Positions 55,066 through 64,000 of a stretch of DNA of 64,000 bases are shown piece by piece (position 1 is the first letter of the stretch; every line of letters starts with the position of its first letter). Below the pieces are notes generated by a model. That model did not search any database. It saw nothing but the letters and a program-made list of their open reading frames with translations, and had not been told where the DNA came from. Both the position numbers and the translations under genes were made by a program. The DNA lies in contig JAGYXB010000360.1 of assembly GCA_022495005.1 (NCBI GenBank), forward strand, positions 372,001-436,000, given 5' to 3'. Origin of the DNA: Rhyacophila brunnea. Taxonomy: Eukaryota; Arthropoda; Insecta; Trichoptera; Rhyacophilidae.

Positions 55066-56077
55066 AGCTCGCCGATTGCCGCATCCAAATATGTATACGT
55101 TTTAAATATGTATACGTTGCGACTATCATATTCTGACATGCTCTGATATATGTATTCTTGAATCCTTAGAGGCGGATGGCTCTGCTGCGTTGAGAGTTGA
55201 TTTTTTTTTATTATTGAAATGTTTTTTGGTTTTTTACATTTATATTTTCTTAAGAAGGTAGACTTTAAATAACCACAAGAACGTAGTCAATATCTGGTCA
55301 GAAATTTGATGCGTATAAAAATAAATAAACGAAATATCTAGCGTATTTTTAGTACATCTAAAGCTGTTGGAGGCATCAAAAAATGCTAGCAAAAACGCCA
55401 CAAGCTAGATGCCTGTCGAAAAATGCTATATCTGGCAAGAAAATTGCTAAATTGGGAATACTGGTGATATTTATTGCCAGTAATTAAATACTCGCAATTA
55501 TTAATTAAAACAATATTTATTAGGTGCCCTCGATTGAAAGCGCCTGCTATAAAAAACGCGGCTGTATAGCGAGAATTAAAACATTATAATTATTGTCGAA
55601 ATCTCTCTTCTTGAAAACCGAAATATTATCTGGAATTTAATAAACATTCAAATCCAAGAAAACCATTAAATTTCGTATGTATATTATTTTACTATCGATG
55701 TTTTTGTTTTTGAGTCCAATTAAACTGATAGTAATTGACTACTACTTGCTCATCAGTATTAATGAAAACGATATAAATGCCATATTATTTTAATACTTTT
55801 AATAATTATTCCAAAGAAATAATTTAAAAAACCTTCTTCTATTCTATAATAATATTTTTTGTTCCTGCCTTATATTGTGATAACGTCTCATAAGAACAAA
55901 AACTGCCTGCTGTCAAAATATAATAATTTATTACTATGTAAAAACACAGTGTTAATCTAAATAACGCTGTGTTTTCACTTAGCAATATTAATTAAGTTAC
56001 TGTGGTTTTACAATACTAAAACATTATTATTCTTTTCTGTTTTAAATGAGAACTCTGCCATTCTTAGTACTTAGTAC
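55066..56077. other. About 1 kb without recognised features
   Basis: AT-rich. AAAATGCTAGCAAAAACGCC and GAAAAATGCTATATC near 55380-55430 form a weak local repeat. No ORF. Confidence 0.45.
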
Positions 56078-56085
56078 TCTAGTAG

Positions 56086-56719
56086 CATGGCCCCCACATC
56101 CGGAACCGGGCCCCCATGCTAGAATCTTTGGTGGGCCCCCCTACCTATCTCTAAGGATAAAGGCAGTGTGATGCTCTACAGTATCGTTTTCCAAATGGTG
56201 TACGCGGTAAAATTAATGTGTTTTTTTTCGACCATGTCCGAGTAGAGGTTTGTATTAACAGAGTTTTGTTTTTTACGAGAAATGGATGTCAGCCACTTGC
56301 TCAACCTATTAGGTCCATACCCTGACTCATACACAAATTGAAAAACAATATGTGTACTTGCCAGACCCAGCATTCGAACCTGAGACCCACGGCGTGATAG
56401 TCCAACGCTTAATCCGCGCGGCATCTACCTATATTTAGTGTTTTTTGTTGTAGGTATATTTTAATACATCCATTTGAATTAAGGAATTGTCGAGTGTCGA
56501 TACACAATTAAAAATTTTATCTTACAACCATATAATTTTAAATAATTTAATAATATTAATGAAGGAAAATAGCGGTGCAGGCGATTTTTTTACTATTAAA
56601 GCAAATTTGTGTTGTGTGTTTATCTCACTTATCTGGTCGACTGGCCTCGCCGGGCCCCTCCTGAGCCCGGGCCCCCAGGCTAGAACCCTGTCAGCCCCCC
56701 CCTTCTTGTGGGAGCCATG
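56086..56719 (+). mobile_element. hAT family B copy B12, with SINE inside
   Basis: CATGGCCCCCACATCC to TTGTGGGAGCCATG. Perfect TSD TCTAGTAG (56078-56085, 56720-56727). A SINE at about 56219-56425 interrupts it. Confidence 0.95.
56219..56425 (-). mobile_element. tRNA-headed SINE M1, inside B12
   Basis: On the minus strand GCCGCGCGGATTAAGCGTTG (A-box area) and CAGGTTCGAATGCTGGG (B box), body to CGGACATGGTCG, then an A-tail (T-run on plus at 56220-56228). The same body occurs at 57828-58036. Confidence 0.75.
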
Positions 56720-56727
56720 TCTAGTAG

Positions 56728-57110
56728 ACTTGTGTGTCCATGATAACTGTCTTAGAAACCGAGAACATCAGTTGTATGTACTCCCAAATTGCAGAACGAA
56801 CCTGCCATCGTTGATACAAATTGGGAGGGCAACAACTATGTTCAACCAAATCAGATGTTGAGACATTTAAATTCTTAAAATAGGGATCACTTAGCGCATT
56901 CAGTGTGCTTCCATGCTTTATATTTTTTATAATTTTTATAATGTACCTATTTACTTTTCATACTGTTTTTGTGATAATGCATAATTATATTTCTTTTTTC
57001 TTTAAACTGTTTTAATATTATTTCTTTGTTTTTTAAATGTCATATTGTGAACGTCTTAGATTTATAATTTGTAATGTTCGTTGTACTCATGTAAAAATAA
57101 ATAAATTAGA
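56728..57110 (+). pseudogene. LINE family G, RT end and 3' UTR, copy G5
   Basis: Reads LRNREHQLYVLPNCRTNLPS, then IGRATTMFNQI, with stops after. The 3' UTR has CATATTGTGAACGTCTTAG and an AAATAAATAAATTA tail. Directly follows the B12 TSD. Confidence 0.75.
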
Positions 57111-57148
57111 ATATTTTAAAACACCTCAGAACCACTAGAATCTTCTTT

Positions 57149-57240
57149 AAAAAAAAAAAAAAAAAACGACACCCAGCGTGACTCGAGCCCGCACCTTCTG
57201 GGATTCGTGCCCATATGCTCTGACTACTAAGCTATGTATG
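57149..57240 (-). repeat. tRNA-like sequence with a T-run terminator
   Basis: Minus strand: GCTTAGTAGTCAGAGCATAT (A-box region), GGCTCGAGTCACGC (B-box-like), then TTTTTTTTT directly after GGTGTCG. tRNA pseudogene or the head of a SINE. The acceptor stem does not pair well. Confidence 0.5.
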
Positions 57241-57407
57241 TCCTATCTAATTGCGACGTTGTTAAACAGTGTTTTATTATTTTAGTTCAATTTTATTATT
57301 TTTCACCATAAATTTATTCACAGTGAAGCGCTTGCAAAGCTTCAAAAGCAGAACATGTCCTCCTATAAGATACCATCTGGTATATTGTATAAGACGATGT
57401 ATACAAT

Positions 57408-57830
57408 TATTCTTCTTGGTTGCACCCTCATGGCTGAGGATAGTGACCGCCTTTGAATTTTACCATCCTTTGAGCTACCAAGACTTTACATCCCTCTCGA
57501 TATTCCTCTTCTCTCAGGGCATAATGAATGCTGGCCCAAGTCAGCTCCTTAACTTAGTGGCTCCAGCGCGCCGACGCTCTTCCTCTGCTTCGTCTTCTCT
57601 AGAGGCCACCCAAAACCACTAGTTTCTCCAATATGTCCAAAAAATGTCATGTGTTCTGTCCAATAAATACGTATACGTCCATAAAAGCATTTGTCGCCAA
57701 CACCACATCTTGAAGGCATCAATTGTCCTCCGTTCACTTGCCTTCAGGGTGCATGACTCAACTCCGTATACAAATATGGAGAACACTAATATTGGCACAA
57801 GCATCATTTTTGTGGTAATTATTCCGACCA
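57408..57830 (-). pseudogene. RTE-like LINE RT C-terminus, copy RT2
   Basis: Minus-strand frames give LVFSIFVYGVESCTLKASER, RTIDAFKMWCWRQML and a GAAGA tail near 57410. Same LINE as RT1, in the opposite orientation, with frameshifts and an in-frame replacement at LLDRTHD. No 5' part. Confidence 0.75.
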
Positions 57831-58036
57831 TGTCCGATCCTAATAACGTGCCTCCAAAGAGTGAAGGTTTAACAGATTTTGTTTTTACGAGAAATAGATG
57901 TCAGTCACTTGTTCAACCTATTAGTTCCATACTCTGACTCCAAACACTAATTGAAAACAATATGTGTATTTGTCAGACCCAGGATTAAAACCTGGGACCT
58001 ACGACACTATAGGCCGACGCTTAAGACGCGCGGCTA
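57828..58036 (-). mobile_element. SINE M2
   Basis: Complement starts GCCGCGCGTCTTAAGCGTCG, has CAGGTTTTAATCCTGGG at the B-box position, and ends GGACATGGTCGGAATA. Longer than M1 by an internal segment. Confidence 0.65.
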
Positions 58037-58141
58037 TCGTGGGTATCTTAAATGACGTTACAATTAAATTATGACAGATTGACGAAAAGATATAAACAAC
58101 TATATTATATCGGATAGGAAACACAAGAAAATGTTATTTAA

Positions 58142-58505
58142 GAGCATACTTCAGTGAAACGGCAAATAATTTTCAACTATTGGTGCGACGAAATTTTAGA
58201 CTCGCTGGCAATCGTAGAGTGAAAGTCGAGCTGTGAACATGTCAATTTGTTTCGTGATGGCGACGGGGGTATTAATTCTTAAATCGTGTAAAGATTACTA
58301 AAAAACGTTACCCATTTACTTGAAAAAGAAAACATGTCAATGAATATATTATTAGTATTATTAATAGAACAATAAACAGAAAATTAAAAGGACGCATGTT
58401 GAATTTTTATGACAAATTATGTTTTGTTCTGCAAGCGTCGTTTTCACAATCTTCGCGTCGCGTAGTCGCGATCGTTTTAGACCGTGGCCCAGCTGAAGTA
58501 TAGCC
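58142..58505 (+). mobile_element. TTAA-flanked MITE family L copy L5
   Basis: TTAA at 58138-58141 and 58506-58509. Ends GAGCATACTTCAGTGAAACG and CAGCTGAAGTATAGCC. Confidence 0.9.
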
Positions 58506-58511
58506 TTAAAC

Positions 58512-58812
58512 AAGTGAACTCAGAAATAATGGGAACTGAAATACCTAACGGGTAAGGCGATAGCAGGTAACCGATTCGAGTAAGGAAGAATCCGGGTTAA
58601 GCTTACACATGTGTCAAGAATACGTTGTACGTCGAATACTGAAAACTGCTCTCGGTTTATGCATTGACGCTGATTTAATGTTGGTGTATTACACACACTA
58701 TTGCACGTGCATAATGCGTGCTTCATTTTCACTCGCACATTCAAAAACCCTGCATCAACATGCGGCGTATTGAATATAGCCTATCGGTATTCTATTTATT
58801 ATCTGTTCTGTG
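58512..58812 (-). mobile_element. hAT family E copy E8, at the edge of L5
   Basis: AAGTGAACTCAGAAATAATG to TTATCTGTTCTGTG. Perfect TSD CCTTAAAC (58504-58511, 58813-58820). The target includes the terminal CC and TTAA of L5, so E8 is younger. Confidence 0.9.
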
Positions 58813-58820
58813 CCTTAAAC

Positions 58821-59386
58821 ATTATTAGTCAGTTGCAAAAAGGTGTCAAATTTAGCACATACCACGTTTTTACCGTACAAAAACCGACGTTTACATTAAA
58901 ATCGCTATACTGTCAACAAATCAAGAGGTCAACCGAGAGTACTAGATTGCAAAACAATTATTAGGTACGTAGAATTGACATTTCTTAAAAAATACAATAT
59001 ATAAATATTATTATCTATACCTACACATTATTACGTATTGAATTAGTTAGTGCCTACTTAGCAGAATCCATATAATCAAATAGAAATTCCAATGTTTTTG
59101 TTTATCAAAAAATATTCATTTATTTAATTCTAGTAGTTACCTAAAATAATAATTATCTACTTAGATACATTACTTAGTAATAATTAATATAAGTATATAT
59201 ATATTAAATATTACTGAAATAAGTAAGTATGTACCCATATTTTTATAAAGAATTTCTATGTGACCATTAAATTCGATAATACATTAATATTTTATGTATT
59301 TCTGAGAAATTGGAATGAAAAACATGTTATTTTGTTTTAAAAAAAATACCACAGGGTGTCATCATTATCATTCATGGCGATTCTTG
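58821..59386. other. No feature recognised
   Basis: AT-rich, no ORF or repeat. Confidence 0.45.
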
Positions 59387-60782
59387 TTCAGAGCTGTAAA
59401 AATGGAACCGGAACCGAACCCAATTAATTGACTTAGTCAACTTTTTCTGACGTTTTTTCTAATTATGAATGTTCAATAAAGAAACATATTACCACTCTTA
59501 AGACGGTACTTCAGTGAAACGGCAAATAATTTTCAACTATAGGTGCGACGAAATTTCGGACTGGCTGGCAATCGGAGACCAAAAGCCGAGCTGTGAACAC
59601 GTCAATTTGTTTTATGATGGCGATGGGGGTATTAATTCTTAAATCGTATAAAGATTAATAAAAAAACGTTACCCATTTACTTGAAAAAGAAAACATTTTA
59701 ATGAATATATTATTATTATTAGTAATAGAACAATAAACATAACATTAAATGGACGCATGTTGAGTTTTTATGACAAAATATGTTTTGTTCTGCACGCGTC
59801 ATTTGCAAAATCTTCGCATCGCGTAGTCACGATCGTTTTAGACTGTGCCCCAGATGAATTATAGCCTTAAATCGTGTACATTATTCGTTGAATAAAAGAA
59901 ACAGTAGTTTATTATATTTTACCATATTTTTTTATATGAAAACGACAGTCAAGAGTCTTGGCCGCGAGACCATTCGATATTGAATCCAGTGGCCGTACAT
60001 AACAAAAATTACATCGCTGTAAGCACGTTAGTGTGAAATACCTACAGCCTCAGACCACGCGATAGTATGAAACTAGTTTTGACATAGTGTGTGTGTTTTT
60101 TACAATACGTGTGTAATCGTATGTATGTGTTGTATGCGTGACATGGTCGAAACTACTTGCAGTATTTTTTTTTATTATATTAGTGTCATGTACATGTCGG
60201 TCTCGTTAGGCAAGCAAGCAATCAATTTATAATACATAGAGTACCTATACGTTTTATAACTTTGCACTTTTTACTACACTGATACGCCTCTTTGCTTGAT
60301 TACCTCGCATAAAATTAAATCAAATGATATTCAATTGTATTATAAATAAATAGATAATATATGTAAAAAATATGTTTAGCATAATATATTACTTATATCA
60401 TTTTCATCCTAGCGCCGGAGTACAAAGTTATGAAGCATATACTCTACCTACAGACAGATGTCGTTGGCAAATTATATTATTTCTGTAAAATATAAAATAA
60501 TGAAGTTATTATTAAAACAAGTACGTTAATAGGCAATTAAAATTTATTTTTCTTAAGAGTAAGCTTTAAATAATAGCCTAATATAGAATCTCCAACACTG
60601 ATAGTAGATATTGCATGTTATGTAAGTATTTAGTATTTTAAAAGAACCGGAAGTTAGCCGTAAAGCTAAGTTTCCATTTTTTGACTTGATGGAATCGAAC
60701 CTCATTTTGTTTTTTTTTCACTGCTACCAAACCCAGAAACCCGAACCTTTAAATAAAATTGGGCTTCTAACAGCTCTGCTCC
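59387..60782. mobile_element. Possible hAT element U around L6
   Basis: CAGAGCTGTAAAAATGG (59390 area) and TTCTAACAGCTCTG (60769-60782) could be TIRs, with inner GGAACCGGAACC/GAAACCCGAACC. TSD poor. The interior has no coding signal. Confidence 0.4.
59502..59866 (+). mobile_element. TTAA-flanked MITE family L copy L6
   Basis: TTAA at 59498-59501 and 59867-59870. Ends GACGGTACTTCAGTGAAACG and AGATGAATTATAGCC. Confidence 0.9.
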
Positions 60783-61070
60783 TGGCCTCCTTCAGAAAAT
60801 TTAAACTTTCTCCATTCATTGTTATTATTTACTAGCAGTAAGTTGTAATTCATAATTAGTTTTTCTGTACATATTATATATATATTTGTATTGATTATTA
60901 CATAACGTGGTCCTAGTTAGAGTATCAAACTAAAGTCATTTAACTTCTATCTAAGTAAGTGATTCTCAACCAGGGTTATGGCAGAACCCAGGGGTTCTAC
61001 GAGGACTCTACTAATAATACTAAAAATTACAACTTGAAACCTTTTGGTAATAGACGTAAAAAATATTAAA
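60783..61070. other. hAT-like end only
   Basis: GTGATTCTCAACCAGGG at 60960 with GAACCCAGGGGTTCTACG inside is a typical hAT left end, truncated by F10. Confidence 0.5.
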
Positions 61071-61500
61071 AATAATTACAAGATAAAAAGAACTTTTTAT
61101 ATATTATAAGTACAACGTTTTAAAATTCTGTTGAACCATATAAACTTGACTTGACTAGCGTAAACGATCAAAAAATTTGTACATAAGTATATTGATTTAC
61201 ATAGTAACGCACGTATCTATATATTAATAATTTAGTTGCTAGGACCCCAGACCCCTAACAACCAATAATGGCGTCGAAATAACTTTTCATGCAAAACAGC
61301 ATTAACTGAAAATTAATTCAATTCTACTTAAAGATGGCTAAAAGTATTAAAAAAATGCATTGGAATCGTGTTCTGATAAATATTCTAAAAGTTTCAAATG
61401 TCTAGCTAATCGGGAAGTTAGTTAAAAATCGATTGCAACATTTGTACCGGACAAACAACCACCGGACAAATAAGAATACGAGCTAAAAAAAACGTTGTTA
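61071..61500 (-). mobile_element. Helentron-like family F copy F10
   Basis: Complement starts AACAACGTTTTTTTTAGCTC and ends hairpin plus CTTGTAATTATT. Confidence 0.8.
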
Positions 61501-61525
61501 TAAGTTTAGTCGTGTATACCAGTGG

Positions 61526-61745
61526 CGAATAGTGGAGTTAGGCTGTTAAGATCTGACATAAATAGTGCACACTAAATTTTGTCAGGCAAACCTAAGTATT
61601 TGTTTTCATTGAACAAAGACTATAATGACTGCTAGTTAGTTTTTTTAAATTCTATTAAAAATCCTGCCAAAATCAAACCATAATAATTTAGGTATGCTAT
61701 GGGCGATCCGACAGCTGCGACAACTTCACCACTGCTATACCTACA
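61526..61745 (+). mobile_element. Family I left-half fragment
   Basis: CAGTGGCGAATAGTGGAGTT, CATAAATAGTGCACACTAAA and CCATAATAATTTAGGTATGC, then cut by the LINE RT3. Confidence 0.65.
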
Positions 61746-61751
61746 ATCTAT

Positions 61752-62345
61752 GTCATCATCATCAGCCGGGGTCAATCCACTGCTGGATGAAGGCCTCCCC
61801 TAGCTTCTTCCAACTCTCTCGGTCCTGTGTCGTACGCTGCCACGTATTTCCGCCGAACTTTACCAGTTCGTCAATCCAGCGGCTTTTAGGGCGACCCTGT
61901 GGCCGTTTCATGCCCCTTGGGTACCACTGCATGACGGAATTTGTCCAGCGGCCGTCCTTTCGGCGAGCAATGTGCCCCGCCCAACTCCATTTCAGCTGTT
62001 TGGCAACGTCTATTACATCGCGTACTCCTGTCTACTTCCTAACCCATTCGTTTCTCTTACGGTCCTTACGCGCCCAACATACACCTCTCCATGCCTCGCT
62101 GTGCGACTCTTAGCCTTCGGACATCTCTCGTGTTGAGGGTCCACGTCTCGCAGCCATACGTGAGCACAGGTAGCACACATTGGTCGAACCTACGCTTAAG
62201 ACATAATGGTAGGTCACTCTTGAAGATACTATTCAGACGTCCGAAAGCAGTCCATCCCAGCTTTGTTCTTCGAGCAATTTCATCGTGCATGCTTCCGTCT
62301 ATGGACACCTGCTGTCCGAGATAGACGTAGCTGCTGACTACCTAG
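61752..62345 (-). pseudogene. RTE-like LINE RT C-terminus, copy RT3
   Basis: On the minus strand the frame reads KLGWTAFGRLNSIFKSDLPL, VLPVLTYGCETWTLNTRDVR and MERCMLGARRKDRKRNEWV, then (after one stop at 62035) QLKWSWAGHIARRKDGRWT, RPQGRPKSRWIDELVKFGGN and a stop followed by TGATGATGATGAC. This is the C-terminal portion of an RTE-type ORF with the TGA microsatellite tail usual for that clade. About 200 codons, two lesions only. 5'-truncated at about 62345. A different subfamily from RT1/RT2. Confidence 0.8.
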
Positions 62346-62385
62346 GGGCGGCATTTTGTCTAGGGACGTCACTGAAACAGTTTAC
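62345..62385. mobile_element. hAT family S terminal fragment
   Basis: CTAGGGGCGGCATTTTGTC to GGGACGTCACTG is the complement of the S left end (23144). Confidence 0.65.
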
Positions 62386-62822
62386 CATAATATTTCATCC
62401 AAAGAATGAACAACAACTAGCACTACGATCGAAATTTGCAGTTTCCGGCCCCAGTATGAATATAGTAGGCCTCAGTTTCTACAGGTAATAATTTATTATT
62501 TCTTATTTACTTATAAATTACTGGTAGAGACGTCCCGTCGATCATGTGTTGCTAATGGGTAGCTGAAGGATCAGATAATGAATACAATATGCACACTACA
62601 ACTTTCCAAAGTGGTTTCATTGGAAATGATAAAAGGTTCGATATATTTGAACAGGAAGTTATGATTATCATTATGGATTGTACAACCCTTAGCGGATTTT
62701 GGTTTACTCCAGAAAATTTTACATAGTCTGTGAAGAGTAAATCGTTTCATTGTTTGATCACACCAAAATAAACAGTGTGAAAAATAACATTTAGTCAGGA
62801 CTCAGAGAAATGTACATGACAG
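62386..62822. other. No feature recognised
   Basis: No coding or repeat signal beyond AT-richness. Confidence 0.4.
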
Positions 62823-63350
62823 TGGTGAGGGGTGGAGTTGTCTAGATCCGACATAAATAAATAGTGCACATTAAACTTTATCAGTCATACGCAATGACAT
62901 TAATATGGACGAAGCATCTCGAGAAAAAAATGACACTCAATTTTTTGTCGGGTCTGCCGAATGGCATAATCCGTTCTTACGCCATTACAATAAAGGTGAT
63001 ATTGCTATAAATCCCGATGCTTTTTGTCGGGTCTGCCGAATGGTTCGGTTCGAACGGGTTCGCTCAAATGAACATTGACACTAGAAACACTGTTCTAACG
63101 CCATTACAATAAAGGTGATATTGCTATAAATTCCCGATGCGTAATATCGCATAATATAAATTGCATGACGTCTACGTATACATGTGCGAATATCGCTTTG
63201 CGCGAATTTACTTGCTGGCTACTGTCTTGAGTGCGTTGTCCATTAATAATATCATTGGTCATACGTATTTGTTTTCCTTGAACTGATAGTGTTGGATAGT
63301 TTTAAAAATCAATTAAACCCTGCGAAAATAGCTATTATAGATAATAGCTA
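62823..63350 (+). mobile_element. Family I left part, split by K4
   Basis: CAGTGGTGAGGGGTGGAG to TTATCAGTCATACG, then K4, then GTCATACGTATTTGTTTTCC and CAATTAAACCCTGC. Ends in a perfect palindrome (ATAGCTATTAT-AG-ATAATAGCTAT) before F11. Confidence 0.75.
62892..63257. mobile_element. hAT family K copy K4, inside I
   Basis: CAATGACATTAATATGGACG to TTAATAATATCATTG. Perfect TSD GTCATACG (62884-62891, 63258-63265). Confidence 0.95.
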
Positions 63351-63354
63351 TAAT

Positions 63355-63719
63355 AGTTTTTGTACTTGATAGAAATACTGAATAAATATAGAATACCTAC
63401 TGGAATGTCATTTTGACGTATATATTAATAATTTAGTTGCTAGGACCTCTTAACAATAGTACGAATGATACGATTTTTTTTTTCGAAAAAATAACTTTCC
63501 ATACAAAACAGAATTAACTGAAAATGAATTCAATTCTGCTTAAAAGTATTGAAAAAATGCATTGTCGTCGTGTTATGATATATTCTAAAAGTTTCAAATC
63601 TCTAGCTAGTCGAGAAGTTAGTTAAAAATCTTCAATTGTCCAATACAAATCTTGGACAAACAAGAAAAAATGAGTACTTACTGGGAAAACAAGAATACGA
63701 GCTAATAAAAACGTGATAA
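63355..63719 (-). mobile_element. Helentron-like family F copy F11, 3' end lost
   Basis: Complement starts CACGTTTTTATTAGCTCG and runs to the TTCAGTATTTCTATCAAGTA region. The hairpin end is absent. Carries the same local duplication as F6. Confidence 0.8.
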
Positions 63720-63805
63720 TAATATCTAAAATTATGCCATTAACCATACATAATTTTGGATATTTTATAGTGATAGAAAAATATTTTTTTATTTATTATG
63801 GTTTG

Positions 63806-64000
63806 GTTTACGGGGGGCCCGGCATGAGAGATTGACCAGCCAAGTGAGATAAACACACATCACAAACATGCACTAATAGTAAAAAAAAAATTCACATCAT
63901 TTAATGATATGTGGTTTTGCCATACTTACAATTTTTGATTATTGTCGATATTTGACATGTCCATAATTGTGCATATCAACGTAATAGTGGGTGTATTAAA
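63806..64000 (-). mobile_element. hAT family B fragment B13, running off the window
   Basis: GGTTTACGGGGGGCCCGGCA and GTGAGATAAACACACATCAC match B4 closely. The outer terminus is missing and the copy continues past 64000. Confidence 0.75.

Noticed and set aside
54820..55146. Several overlapping frames of 70-85 codons on both strands
   Set aside because: Caused by a locally GC-rich, stop-poor stretch with a GAA microsatellite, probably the 3' end of a LINE.
61694..62113. 139-codon plus-strand open frame
   Set aside because: It is the antisense shadow of the RTE-like reverse-transcriptase remnant RT3.

Overview
The window reads as nuclear DNA of an arthropod, most likely an insect. It is AT-rich and almost entirely made of transposable-element (TE) relics. 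Degenerate CCTAA (TTAGG-type) telomere-like repeats, a mariner element, RTE-like and CR1/Jockey-like LINE tails and tRNA-headed SINEs all fit an insect. A lepidopteran is a guess from repeat style only. There are no bacterial-type operons, no CRISPR array and no rRNA. Almost all the open reading frames are chance or TE fragments.

One host gene is recognisable. Two minus-strand exons, 36779-36582 (signal-peptide exon) and 33706-33629, have matching phase-0 splice sites and encode the N-terminus of a gelsolin-family protein, probably the secreted form. Its 2.9 kb first intron and at least 33 kb of what would be its second intron are packed with TEs. I could not find a third coding exon in the window.

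The repeats fall into families that I defined by aligning copies within the window, and many have target-site duplications (TSDs). hAT-type elements with 8-bp TSDs are A (83-949), B (13 copies, ends CATGGCCCCCACA), E (CAGGGAACTCAG/CACAGAACAG), K (CAATGACATTA), I (CAGTGGCGAAGGGTGG, very long terminal repeats), Q, R, S, V and W. L is a six-copy TTAA-flanked (piggyBac-like) MITE family. Three PIF/Harbinger-like elements have TTA/TAA TSDs. F is an eleven-copy family with Helentron/DINE-1-like architecture. J is a small family with 4-bp TSDs and CGTC ends. LINEs (G, H, RTE-like) appear only as truncated 3' ends.

The most gene-like mobile element lies at about 9.27-12.56 kb. It is a three-exon DDE-transposase-like gene with motifs SDGCAGQNKN and RGHTFLPND, broken mainly by two single-base homopolymer shifts. 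It is flanked by repeated 17-bp subterminal motifs (AAAAACRRCAAAKGTCC). A short element at 19.60-20.15 kb carries a clearly related motif in the same arrangement, so the two probably form an autonomous/non-autonomous pair.

The other striking property is deep nesting. 26.75-29.34 kb is E containing R, containing a Harbinger-like element, containing a LINE. 41.81-46.34 kb is one I element blown up by E, V, W, B and R insertions. Several nests can be dated relative to one another because flanking TSDs or paralogous empty sites are present in the same window.
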